Below, one piece after another: positions 32,190 through 40,031 of a DNA stretch of 46,956 bases; the stretch's first letter is position 1; each line of letters opens with the position of its first letter. Position numbers and translations under genes: made by a program. The notes below the pieces were generated by a model that saw only the letters and a program-made list of their open reading frames with translations, was not told the DNA's origin and made no database searches. Source of the DNA: Candidatus Dormiibacterota bacterium (GTDB taxonomy: Bacteria > Chloroflexota > Dormibacteria > Aeolococcales > Bog-877); assembly GCA_027306655.1 (NCBI GenBank), contig DAHUZL010000160.1:1-46956 (forward strand), read 5' to 3'.

Positions 32190-34304
32190 TCAGCGGGGCC
32201 CGCCGACTGCCGTCCCCTCCGGCACCACCAGGGCATCGACCGCGAGACAGCCCGAGGGGCCGGCGACGAGCGGATTGACGTCGAGCGCGGCGATCAGGTC
32301 GCCCAGGTCAGAGGCGAGGACGCCGAGCCGGCTGACGGCGAGGGCGACGGCGCCGACATCGGCCGGGGGCCGCCCCCGCACGCCGCCCAGCAGGGGTCGG
32401 ATGCGGAGCCGGTCGAGCAGCCGGCGCACCCTGTCCGGGTCCACCGGGGGCAGCGCCAGCTGGCGGTCCTGGAGGAGCTCGACCAGGACCCCGCCCGCCG
32501 CCACCAGCACCGCGGGACCGAACTGGGGGTCGCGGACGAGTCCCAGGTGGAGCTCGACCCCGGGCCCCGCCATCCGGGCCACCAGCACGCGGGGGCCCAA
32601 CCGTGTCTCCAGGTCGCGGTAGGCGCGCGTGAGCGCCCGGGCCCCGGCCAGGCCGAGGTGGACCCCCCCCACCTCGGACTTGTGGAGCGCGCCCGGGGCC
32701 GCGGTCTTGCAGGCGACCGGCCAGCCCAGCCGCCCCGCGGCGGCGACCGCGGCGGCCGCCGAGTCCACCACCTCGTGTCCGACGGCGGGCACCCCGTAGT
32801 CAGCGAGGAGCCTCAGCGCCGCCGCCTCGTCCCACCCCGTCCCGTCGGTGAGCCGCTCCCGCCAGCGGGCCCGCACCGCCAGCGCCACCGGCGGGGACGG
32901 CGCGACCGGCGGCCGCCCGAGCCAGTCGCGCCACGCGAGGGCGGCGCGCAGGGCGGTGAGTCCGCTCACCGTCCCCTCCAGGACCGGGATCCCCGCCTCC
33001 CGCAGCCGCGCGGCCGCGACCGGGTCGATGGCGCTGGCGCAGTTGCTGAGGAGCGCAACCGGCCGCTCGGTCGTGGGTGCCACCCGGAGCAGGGTGCCGG
33101 CGTACTCATGGTTGGGGTCCTGCTCGTGGGTGAGGTCGACGACGAGGGCGAGCAGGGCGGTGGCGGGATCGTCGAGGAGGATCGTGCAGCACTCCTGGTA
33201 GAGGGTGTCGGCGGCGTTGCCGGTGCCCCACGCGTCGAGCGGGTTCACCGCCGGCAGGCCCGGCTCCAGCACCGCCGCCAGGCGGGCGCGGGTGGTGTCG
33301 CTGATCGACGCGAAGGGGACGTCGACCCGGGCGGCGGCGTCGATCAGCATCGCCCGCTCGCCGCCGGAGTCGTGCACCGCCGCCAGACCGCCGGGCCCGG
33401 CCCGCCGACCCGCGGCGAGCAGCTCCACCGTGTCCAGCATCGCGTCGAGGGAGTCGACCCGGAGCACCCCGTGGGCGTCGCAGAGCGCGTCGAACACGCC
33501 GTCGGCACCGGCCAGCGCGCCGGAGTGGGCGGTCACCATCTCCTGGGCGAGGGCTTCGCGCCCCACCTTGAGCGCCACCACCGGCACCTCCCGGCGGGCG
33601 GCCAGGTCGAGGGCCTGGCGGAAGCGCGAGGGATCGCGCACCGTCTCCAGGAAGAGCGCCACCACCCGGGTCGACGCGCGGCCGAGCGACCAGGCGAGGT
33701 AGTCGGCCATGGTGGTGACCAGCTCCTGCCCGCAGGAGACGGCGAGGTTGAAGCGGAGGCGACGGCGGTTGTGGAGGAGGGCGGAGAAGGCGGAGCCGGA
33801 GTGGGTGAGGAATGTCACCGGTCCGGGGACGAGGTCCAGCGGCTCGTGGAAGCCGCAGGCGCGCACGCCTGCCTCCACGTGGACGAACCCCATCCCGTTG
33901 ACGCCGCAGACGGCCATCCCCGCGTCGCGCGCGATCGTCCGGAGGCGATCGATCAGCGCCGGGACGCCGGCGCGGGAGTCCTCATGTCCGCTGGCGAAGA
34001 TGGCGGCGCTGCGGGCGCCCCGGTCGGCGGCCATCCGCAGCTGGGGCTCGAGCAGGCGGTTGGGGACGCCGAGGATGGCGAGGTCGACCGGCTCCGGCAC
34101 CGCGTCGAGGCTGGCGTGACAGGCGTGGCCCATCACCGCGGTCCGGGTCGGGTGGACTGGGTACACGCGCCCGTGGAATCCGCCCTCGAGCAGCTGGGTC
34201 ATCATCTGCCAGCCGAACGACCCGGGGACGTCGCTGGCCCCGACCACCGCCACCGCGTGGGGCTCGAGCATGGCCGTGAGCGCGTCGTCGGCCCCACCCG
34301 CCAT
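32190..34304 (-). CDS. ADP-forming acyl-CoA synthetase (acetate-CoA ligase type)
   Basis: Single-chain NDP-forming acyl-CoA synthetase of 704 residues, interconverting acyl-CoA + ADP + Pi with acid + CoA + ATP. The CoA-binding domain starts LEPHAVAVVGASDVPGSFGWQMMTQLLEGGFHGRVYPVHP. The succinyl-CoA-synthetase-like part has NGMGFVHVEAGVRACGF, and the probable phospho-His is in TAHSGALAG. The C-terminal ATP-grasp part (GWDEAAALRLLADYGVPAV; GWPVACKTAAPGALHKSEVGGVHLGL) is followed by a typical end (DLIAALDVNPLVAG). ATG 34304 lies 14 bases after the PYROXD2-like stop, so the two form an operon. Confidence 0.88.
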   Translation of the reverse strand: MAGGADDALTAMLEPHAVAVVGASDVPGSFGWQMMTQLLEGGFHGRVYPVHPTRTAVMGHACHASLDAVPEPVDLAILGVPNRLLEPQLRMAADRGARSAAIFASGHEDSRAGVPALIDRLRTIARDAGMAVCGVNGMGFVHVEAGVRACGFHEPLDLVPGPVTFLTHSGSAFSALLHNRRRLRFNLAVSCGQELVTTMADYLAWSLGRASTRVVALFLETVRDPSRFRQALDLAARREVPVVALKVGREALAQEMVTAHSGALAGADGVFDALCDAHGVLRVDSLDAMLDTVELLAAGRRAGPGGLAAVHDSGGERAMLIDAAARVDVPFASISDTTRARLAAVLEPGLPAVNPLDAWGTGNAADTLYQECCTILLDDPATALLALVVDLTHEQDPNHEYAGTLLRVAPTTERPVALLSNCASAIDPVAAARLREAGIPVLEGTVSGLTALRAALAWRDWLGRPPVAPSPPVALAVRARWRERLTDGTGWDEAAALRLLADYGVPAVGHEVVDSAAAAVAAAGRLGWPVACKTAAPGALHKSEVGGVHLGLAGARALTRAYRDLETRLGPRVLVARMAGPGVELHLGLVRDPQFGPAVLVAAGGVLVELLQDRQLALPPVDPDRVRRLLDRLRIRPLLGGVRGRPPADVGAVALAVSRLGVLASDLGDLIAALDVNPLVAGPSGCLAVDALVVPEGTAVGGPR

Positions 34305-34318
34305 GCCGAGGGCTCGGC

Positions 34319-35980
34319 TCAGGCGCCCAGGTCGGGATCGGGGTCGCCGCGTCGCAGGATCCGCCGGCGCCAGCGCTCACGGCGCTGGTCCCTCTCGATC
34401 TGACGCACCGCCAGCGCGGCCGGGATGCCGCAGACGCCGCCGCCGCCGTGGGTCGCCGAGCTGGCGTGGTAGAGGCCGCGCAGCGGGGTGCGGAAGTCGG
34501 CGTAGCCGGGGGCCGGCCGCATGTGGAAGAGCTGGTCCAGCGACAGCTCGCCATGGAAGATGTTGCCGCCGATGAGGCCCAGCTCCTGCTCCATGTCGTG
34601 GGGGCCGATCACCTGGCGGGCGATGATCGCACCCTTGAGATTGGGGGCCAGCTCGGTGTAGAGGTCGATGATCCGGTCCGCGTACGCCTCCAGCTCCTCC
34701 CGGTGCGGCTGCTGCGTCCAGGTGTGGGGCACCCACTGGGTGAACATCGAGAACACATGGACGCCCTCGGGGGCGAGGGTGCGATCGAACACGGTGGGGA
34801 TCACGCCGTCGACGAACGGCCGCGCCGCCGGACGGCCCTCGCGGGCGTCCTGGAAGGCGCGCTCCGCGTACGCGGGCGAGAAGCACAGCTCCACCGACCC
34901 GGTGTGATGGTCCTGGACCTGGCGCCCGGGGTCAGCGGTGAAGTCAGGCAGCTCGGCGAGGGCGAGATTGATCTTGACCACGCCGCTTCGGCTCTTCCAG
35001 GTGGCGATGGCGCGACGGAAGCCGTCCGGCAGCTCGTGGGCGGGGACGAGCTGCTCGAACATGGTCTTGGGATGGATGCAGCTCACCACCACCGGAGCCT
35101 GCAGCTCCTCGCCGCCATCGAGGACGACGCCGACGGCGGCGCCGTTCCGGGTGAGGACCGTGGTCACCCGGGCGTCGGTGCGGACCTCGGCCCCGAAGGC
35201 CTCCGCGGCACGGCGGCAGGCGTCGCTGACCGCACCCATCCCCCCCTCGGGGAAGCCCCAGCTGCCGAGGTGGCCGTCGCCGACGTCGCCGATCGAGTGA
35301 TGCGCCATCACGTAGGCGGTGCCGGGCTCGTCGGGGCCCGCCCAGGTGCCGATCACGCCGTTCACCGCCAGCGATGCCTTCACCTCCTCGGACTCGAACC
35401 AGTCGTCGAGCAGGTCGGTGATGCTCATCGTGAACAGGCGGGTGAGGTCGCCCACCGCCCCCGGGTCGAGGCCGCGCAGACGCCAGGCCAGCTGGGCCTG
35501 GTCGCGCAGGTCGCGGGGCCGGGTCGAGCCCAATCGGGGCGGGACGCTCATCAGCAAGGGCCCCATCACCTTGGCGAGGCGCGCCAGCCAAGCGTCCCAG
35601 CGCGGCATCGCGCGCGCGTCGGCGGCGGAGAAGCGCGCGATCGCATCGTGGTTGGTCCGGGCGTTGTCCGCGTAGAGCTTGAGCGAGCGGCCGTCGGGCC
35701 AGGCCTGGTAGTAGGGCCCCATCGGGAAGACCCGGTAGCCGTGCCGCTCCAGCTGCAGGTCGTGGATGATGGTCGACGGCATCAGGCTCATCACGTAGGA
35801 ATAGGTGGTGACCCTGATGTCGGGGTGGTCCGGCCAGGGGGCGCTGGTGTCGGCGGCGCCCCCGGTCTTGGGACGAGCCTCCAGCACCACCGTGCGCCGT
35901 CCGGCGCGCGCCAGATAGGCGCCCGCGACCAGGCCGTTGTGACCCCCGCCGATGACGATGGCGTCGTAGGGAATCGCCAT
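34319..35980 (-). CDS. PYROXD2-like FAD-dependent oxidoreductase (phytoene-desaturase family)
   Basis: The N-terminal FAD fold YDAIVIGGGHNGLVAGAYLARAGRRTVVLEARPKTGGAADT is that of the phytoene dehydrogenase/PYROXD2 group. Further family marks are GSWGFPEGGMGAVSDACRRAAEAFGAEVRTDARV, GVVKINLALAELPDF, QELGLIGGNIFHGELSLDQLFHMRP and the C-terminal GLYHASSATHGGGGVCGIPAALAVRQI. Length 553 is normal. It is not next to carotenoid genes, so a carotenoid role is unlikely. Pairing with an acyl-CoA synthetase suggests oxidation of an organic acid or amine product. ATG 35980 with GAGGGCGG upstream. Confidence 0.88.
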   Translation of the reverse strand: MAIPYDAIVIGGGHNGLVAGAYLARAGRRTVVLEARPKTGGAADTSAPWPDHPDIRVTTYSYVMSLMPSTIIHDLQLERHGYRVFPMGPYYQAWPDGRSLKLYADNARTNHDAIARFSAADARAMPRWDAWLARLAKVMGPLLMSVPPRLGSTRPRDLRDQAQLAWRLRGLDPGAVGDLTRLFTMSITDLLDDWFESEEVKASLAVNGVIGTWAGPDEPGTAYVMAHHSIGDVGDGHLGSWGFPEGGMGAVSDACRRAAEAFGAEVRTDARVTTVLTRNGAAVGVVLDGGEELQAPVVVSCIHPKTMFEQLVPAHELPDGFRRAIATWKSRSGVVKINLALAELPDFTADPGRQVQDHHTGSVELCFSPAYAERAFQDAREGRPAARPFVDGVIPTVFDRTLAPEGVHVFSMFTQWVPHTWTQQPHREELEAYADRIIDLYTELAPNLKGAIIARQVIGPHDMEQELGLIGGNIFHGELSLDQLFHMRPAPGYADFRTPLRGLYHASSATHGGGGVCGIPAALAVRQIERDQRRERWRRRILRRGDPDPDLGA

Positions 35981-36035
35981 GATCCGCCCTCGTGTGCGGG
36001 ACGCTCTGGTGTCGGCGCGCCCAGCGCTCGCGGGG

Positions 36036-36053
36036 CCGGTCTGGTCAGACCGG
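36036..36053. promoter_or_regulatory. Inverted repeat CCGGTCT-GGTC-AGACCGG, FadR-operator-like
   Basis: A 7-bp inverted repeat in the divergent region between two FAD oxidoreductase genes. It contains TGGTCAGACCG, close to the TGGTC-N-GACCA core bound by FadR-subfamily GntR regulators, and a FadR-type regulator is encoded at 27226. The link is inference. Confidence 0.35.
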
Positions 36054-36174
36054 GGCGCGGCAGCCGCGAGTTGTGTGCGGCGCGCACGCCCGGGGCGTCG
36101 GTGACGGGAGCCGTCCCGCGTGGTCGACGGGCCAGATCTCGTCAGCCCGTCGCGATACGCTCGATCGTCGCCCC

Positions 36175-36203
36175 TTGACAGTGGATGAGCGGCTACGTAT
36201 TGT
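36175..36203 (+). promoter_or_regulatory. Promoter TTGACA-N17-TATTGT before FAD oxidoreductase
   Basis: TTGACA (36175-36180) and TATTGT (36198-36203) are spaced by 17 bases, about 40 bases before the GTG at 36246. Confidence 0.65.
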
Positions 36204-36245
36204 GGGCAATTCTATGCCACCGGTCGCGGGCGCCGCAACTCGGCT

Positions 36246-37508
36246 GTGGCCGCGGCGGAGGCGGCTCCGGCGCCGTCGCGCCGCCCCGTGACCCTCCCCG
36301 CCGAGGCCGACCTGGTCGTGGTGGGGGCCGGCACCATCGGCGGCTGGGCCGCCCACTTCGCCGCCGCCGACGGCACCGCGCGGGTGGTGGTGGTGGAGCG
36401 CGGGCTGGTCGGCCAGGGGGCCAGCAGCCGTGCCGCCGGGATGGTGCGGGCGCAGGCCGGCACCGCGGTGGCGACCGCGCTGGGGCGCTGGTCGATCGAC
36501 TTCTATGCCGGCCAGTCCGCCGGCCTCGGCACCGATTCCGGCTTCCGTCCCCTCGGCTACCTGCTCCTGGCCACCCGGGCCCGCGACGTCCGTGAGGGCC
36601 GGGCCCGGGCGGCGGTCCAGCGGGAGCTGGGGCTGGACGTTCGCTGGCTCGACCCGGAGGAGGCCAGCCGGGCGGTCCCGCTGCTGGCGCCGAGCGGTCA
36701 CCGGGGAGGCACCTACCACGCCGGCGACGGATGCATCGACCCGGTCCGCAACGTGAGGGCGTACACCCTGGCGATGGCGCGAACGGGCGTCCGGGTCCTG
36801 GAGCGCACCGAGCTGGTCGGCCTGCGCACCGAGGCCGGCGACGCCGGGTCACGCGTCACCGGGGTCACAACTCCCCGGGGGACGATCGCCACCCAGCGCG
36901 TCCTGCTCACCGGCGGTCCCCAGCTGGCCGAGCTCGGCCGCCGCTGCGGTCAGCGCATCCCTGTCGGTGGCGTCCGCCACCAGGTGGCGGTGACGGCGCC
37001 CCACCCCGCCTTCGCGGAGGGGCCCCAGACGATGGTGTACGACCTCGCCCGGGGGCTCTACTGGCGGGAGGAGGAGGGCGGTCTCCTGTTCGGGATGAGC
37101 AATCCCCAGGAGGCGCCGGGGCCGGCCACCGCGGTCGACTGGCGGTACCTCGACCGGATGCGCCGCCGCCTGGCCGGGTGGGTGCCGGTCACCCGCGGAC
37201 TGGAGCTTCGCAAGGTCTGGGCGGCCACGATCGACTACACCGCTGACCACCTGCCGATCCTCGGCCCGGGGCTGGACGACCGCGGCCGGCCGGTGGCGGG
37301 CCTCACCATCGCCGCTCCCGGCGGCCACGGCATGATGTGGGGTCCGGCGGTGGCCCGGGCCGGGGCGGACCTCGCGCTGCGCGGCCACACCGACGTCGTC
37401 GACGTCGGCGACCTCGGCCTCGACCGCTTCGACCCGCGGCGTCGCCGCCCGGTCGCGGGCGAGCCGATCGCGCTGCCCTTCCCGGTCATGGTCGAGGAAT
37501 CAGCGTAG
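36246..37508 (+). CDS. FAD-dependent oxidoreductase, DAO / sarcosine-oxidase-beta-like
   Basis: Flavoprotein of 420 residues with the dinucleotide fold ADLVVVGAGTIGGWAAHFAA at ~21-40 and VVERGLVGQGASSRAAGMVRAQ. The C-terminal part (VRHQVAVTAPHPAFAEG; GLYWREEEGGLLFGMSNPQ; KVWAATIDYTADHLPILGPG; GLTIAAPGGHGMMWGPAVARAGADL) matches sarcosine/dimethylglycine/proline oxidase-type DAO proteins. It probably oxidises a secondary amine or amino acid. GTG 36246 fits the upstream promoter; the in-frame GTG 36288 is an alternative. The last 23 bases overlap the convergent MFS gene. Confidence 0.85.
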   Translation: MAAAEAAPAPSRRPVTLPAEADLVVVGAGTIGGWAAHFAAADGTARVVVVERGLVGQGASSRAAGMVRAQAGTAVATALGRWSIDFYAGQSAGLGTDSGFRPLGYLLLATRARDVREGRARAAVQRELGLDVRWLDPEEASRAVPLLAPSGHRGGTYHAGDGCIDPVRNVRAYTLAMARTGVRVLERTELVGLRTEAGDAGSRVTGVTTPRGTIATQRVLLTGGPQLAELGRRCGQRIPVGGVRHQVAVTAPHPAFAEGPQTMVYDLARGLYWREEEGGLLFGMSNPQEAPGPATAVDWRYLDRMRRRLAGWVPVTRGLELRKVWAATIDYTADHLPILGPGLDDRGRPVAGLTIAAPGGHGMMWGPAVARAGADLALRGHTDVVDVGDLGLDRFDPRRRRPVAGEPIALPFPVMVEESA

Positions 37509-38868
37509 CCCGGGGGGCCGCCCGAGCCGGCACCCGGCGGCTCCGGGACCGGCCGGACGGGCAGCCGCAGCGGCGGCCGTGGCCCGAGGGCACCCTGCCC
37601 GGGAGCGGTCGGGCCGCGCGCTCTCCGACGGCCACGGCGGTCGGAGCGGTCGCCCCCTCCGCCGCCGGCGCGCGGCGGTCCGCTCCCAGCCCGCGCCAGA
37701 GCCAGGGCAGGAGCGCGACCGCGCCGAGGGCGAGTGCGCCGCTGACCACGAACGGGACCACGTCGCCGACCGCGAAGAGGAACCCGCCCACCGCCGCGCC
37801 GACCGCGGCCGCCCCCGTCTGCACGCTGGCGTACAGGCCCTGGCCGCGACCGGCCGCGCCGGGGCCGACGGCGCGCGCCAGCAGCGAGAGGGTGGCGGGA
37901 TAGCCGGCCGCCGAGAGGGTCGCCTCCACCGCGCTGAACGCGATCAGGAGCGCTGCCGACGGCAGGAACGGGTAGACGGCGGCGCAGCCGGCGGCCGCGG
38001 CCAGCGCGCTTCCGGCCAGCCAGCGCCGGTGGCCGTGGTCGGCCAGCCACCCGGCCGGCCCGCTCAGAAGGACCAGCGGGAGGGCGTAGAGCGCGAAGGA
38101 GATCCCGATCTCCCACCCGCTCGCGCCCCGGCTGTGCATGAGGAGGGTCCAGTCGGCCTCGTAGACGCCGAGCAGGAGCCCGCCCCCTGCGCCGACCGCC
38201 AGCACCCCGCGGAGGAGCCTCCAGTCGGGTGCCCACGCCGCTGCCGGCGCGGACCGCGCCCGCGCCCGGCGGCGGTGGGGCAGGGTCGCGTGCAGGACCA
38301 GGGCCGCCGCCACGGCGGCCGCCGCCCCCACGATGAAGACCAGGCTCACCGCGACGCCGGCCAGGAGGCTGCCGGCGATCGGCCCGACCACCATCCCGCC
38401 CATCTGGGCGGCCGACAGCTTCGCGTACGCGCGCCCGTGGCGGCGGGCGGGGACGAGGTCCACCACCAGCGCCTGGGCGGCGACGTCGGCGCCGCCCGCG
38501 GCCACGCCCTGCAGGGACCGCAGCAGGACGGCCAGCAGGGGCGAGCCGCCGAGCAGGAACCCGAGGGTCGCCAGCGCGTAGAGCCAGAGGCTGGCCTGGA
38601 GCAGCCGCCCCCGACCGATCCGGTCGGCGACCCGTCCGAGCGGGTACTGGGTGAGGAAGCTGGCCCCCAGGAAGGCGGCCATGGTGATGCCCACCATCCC
38701 CACCGGGACCCCGCGGTGGCGGAGGAGGAGGGGCAGGATCGGCAGGATCGCGGTCGCGCCGGCCCATTCGACGGCGACCGCCGTCATCAACCCGAGCAGC
38801 CCGAAGCCGCCGCGGCTGCCCACGGAGGCACCGCGGTCGGAACGAGGGGTCGACCACGGGGAGGTCAT
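37486..38868 (-). CDS. MFS transporter, probable efflux pump
   Basis: The start is ATG 38868 with AAGGTG upstream; the track start adds 18 residues. The protein has about 12 hydrophobic segments. The first pair and loop (FGLLGLMTAVAVEWAGATAILPILPLLLRHRGVPVGMVGITMAAFLGASFLTQYPLGRVADRIGRGRLL) contain the MFS motif A (GRVADRIGRGR), repeated in the second half as GWLADHGHRRW. A basic, Pro/Arg-rich C-terminal tail follows. MarR regulator upstream on the same strand suggests drug or metabolite export. The stop region overlaps the convergent FAD oxidoreductase gene. Confidence 0.88.
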   Translation of the reverse strand: MTSPWSTPRSDRGASVGSRGGFGLLGLMTAVAVEWAGATAILPILPLLLRHRGVPVGMVGITMAAFLGASFLTQYPLGRVADRIGRGRLLQASLWLYALATLGFLLGGSPLLAVLLRSLQGVAAGGADVAAQALVVDLVPARRHGRAYAKLSAAQMGGMVVGPIAGSLLAGVAVSLVFIVGAAAAVAAALVLHATLPHRRRARARSAPAAAWAPDWRLLRGVLAVGAGGGLLLGVYEADWTLLMHSRGASGWEIGISFALYALPLVLLSGPAGWLADHGHRRWLAGSALAAAAGCAAVYPFLPSAALLIAFSAVEATLSAAGYPATLSLLARAVGPGAAGRGQGLYASVQTGAAAVGAAVGGFLFAVGDVVPFVVSGALALGAVALLPWLWRGLGADRRAPAAEGATAPTAVAVGERAARPLPGRVPSGHGRRCGCPSGRSRSRRVPARAAPRATLIPRP

Positions 38869-38934
38869 GGGGCACCTTGGGTGATTCACGGAGAGGGGGT
38901 CGGGAGGCGGGGGTGCGGGCACCGGTCCCCCGCC

Positions 38935-38958
38935 CGCCGGGCGCGAGGGCGCCCGGCG
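38935..38958. terminator. 10-bp perfect hairpin in the leader upstream of the MFS gene
   Basis: CGCCGGGCGC (38935-38944), loop GAGG, GCGCCCGGCG (38949-38958). It lies between the candidate small ORF and the MFS start, where it could end or attenuate transcription into the transporter gene. No T-tract. Confidence 0.4.
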
Positions 38959-39089
38959 CGGAGGACCGGGACCCCGGCCGGTGTGGGTGGCGTCGGGGCG
39001 GCTGCCCTGTCGGGTCAGCCGCCGCTCGAGCGCTCTCCGGTGACGGCGCGACGGTCGCGCGTCAGCCGGAAGTCACACGTGCGCCGGGG

Positions 39090-39266
39090 TCAGCCAGCTG
39101 GGCCGGGGTCGGGCACGTCGGACCGGGCCGTGTAGGGGGCCAGCCGGAGATCCCTCACCGGGGCCGAGAGGCTCGAGCGGACCCTCTGGACGCGGCTCTC
39201 CACCGCACGGAGACGCCCGCGCATGCGGGATCCGCTGACGATCGGGGTCGGGGTGGAGGACTGCAT
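39090..39266 (-). CDS. Candidate small basic protein (58 aa)
   Basis: ATG 39266 lies about 60 bases downstream of a strong minus-strand promoter. The product (MQSSTPTPIVSGSRMRGRLRAVESRVQRVRSSLSAPVRDLRLAPYTARSDVPDPGPAG) is basic, with a central amphipathic helix rich in Arg. There is no good Shine-Dalgarno and I recognise no family. It may instead be part of a long 5' leader of the MFS gene. Support is the promoter position and the helix pattern. Confidence 0.35.
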   Translation of the reverse strand: MQSSTPTPIVSGSRMRGRLRAVESRVQRVRSSLSAPVRDLRLAPYTARSDVPDPGPAG

Positions 39267-39321
39267 GGGTCGGTGCCCGGCGGGTGCGGCCCCCGGGGGG
39301 CCGATCCGGTGGTGCCGTACG

Positions 39322-39333
39322 TATTTGTGAATA
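39322..39333. promoter_or_regulatory. Candidate MarR operator TATT-TGTG-AATA
   Basis: An AT-rich palindrome (TATTTGTGAATA), conspicuous in GC-rich DNA, abuts the -10 box of the minus-strand promoter and would cover the transcription start. The MarR gene is next on the same strand, upstream. Confidence 0.45.
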
Positions 39334-39361
39334 GTATACCCGTATCGGGCCCGTTTGGCAA
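39333..39361 (-). promoter_or_regulatory. Strong minus-strand promoter TTGCCA-N17-TATACT
   Basis: On the minus strand TTGCCA (39361-39356) and TATACT (39338-39333) are separated by 17 bases. It fires toward the small ORF and the MFS gene. It lies just after the MarR stop codon (39389). Confidence 0.65.
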
Positions 39362-39388
39362 CCGACGGGGGCCGGGGCTCTTCCGGGT

Positions 39389-39907
39389 TCAGGCCGAGGC
39401 GGTGGCGGTCTCCCGCTCGGATCCGGAGGGCCGATCCGCCCGCCGGCGGGTGACCCTCGACGCCGTGCCCCCCGTCAGCCGGACCAGCACCGTGGTCAGG
39501 GCCTCGCGTTCGGCGCCACTCAGCGCGCCGAGCCACTCGTCCTCCGCGGCGACCACGGCCTGGTGGCAGCGCCGCCGCTCGGACCGTCCGGCCCGGGTCA
39601 GGGTGATCCGGTGGCGGCGGCGGTCGTCGAGGTCCGGGTCGCGCCGGACCAGGTCCCGGTGCTCCAGCTGGTCGAGCAGCCGGACCAGGTCGCCGGGATC
39701 CAGCCCCAGTGCCTCGCCCAGCTCTCGCTGGCAGCGGGGGCCGTGGCGGTCGAGCCAGGTCAGGATCGCGTACAGGGACAACCCCACGCCGCGGGCGGCG
39801 AGGTGGTGCGCGATCCGGCGGTGCGCCTCGGCCCCGACCCGATCGATGAGGGCGATGGGGTGGCCGACGACCTCCGCCGGCGGTCGACCGGAGCGGGCGA
39901 TCGGCAC
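39389..39907 (-). CDS. MarR-family transcriptional regulator
   Basis: I place the start at GTG 39907 (MPIARSGRPPAEVVGHPIALIDRVG), 7 bases after TAGACT; the track start at 40138 would run into argS. The 172-residue protein has the MarR dimer helices and winged helix: GVGLSLYAILTWLDRHGPRCQRELGEALGLDPGDLVRLLDQLEHRDLVRRDPDLDDRRRHRITLTRAGR. The DxDDRRxxxxxLT wing is diagnostic. MarR repressors usually respond to phenolic or lipophilic compounds and control an adjacent exporter, here probably the MFS protein. Confidence 0.88.
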   Translation of the reverse strand: MPIARSGRPPAEVVGHPIALIDRVGAEAHRRIAHHLAARGVGLSLYAILTWLDRHGPRCQRELGEALGLDPGDLVRLLDQLEHRDLVRRDPDLDDRRRHRITLTRAGRSERRRCHQAVVAAEDEWLGALSGAEREALTTVLVRLTGGTASRVTRRRADRPSGSERETATASA

Positions 39908-39914
39908 AGGAGGG

Positions 39915-39920
39915 AGTCTA
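39915..39920 (-). promoter_or_regulatory. -10 box TAGACT of leaderless MarR gene
   Basis: Minus-strand TAGACT ends 7 bases before GTG 39907. Same hexamer as before tRNA-Val, rpsF and serA. Confidence 0.5.
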
Positions 39921-40017
39921 CGGCCGGCGGGTACGGCTGCCAATGTCCCGGCGGCGGGCCCGGGCTGAGGACTCGCCACCGTTCCCGGACCGCCGCGCCG
40001 CGGGTGGGCCCCGGTGC

Positions 40018-40023
40018 TACGAT
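40018..40023 (+). promoter_or_regulatory. -10 box TACGAT of leaderless argS
   Basis: TACGAT ends 8 bases before the ATG of argS; no Shine-Dalgarno is present between them. Confidence 0.45.
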
Positions 40024-40031
40024 CGCCGGCC

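Noticed and set aside
34319-35980. Carotenoid desaturase (CrtI)
   Set aside because: The sequence belongs to the wider phytoene-desaturase superfamily, but its C-terminal motifs and its acyl-CoA synthetase partner fit PYROXD2-like proteins and no crt genes are near.
34448-36178. 576-aa plus-strand ORF opposite the PYROXD2-like gene
   Set aside because: The minus-strand protein has unmistakable FAD motifs; the plus frame has only Gly/Arg/Val-rich shadow sequence.
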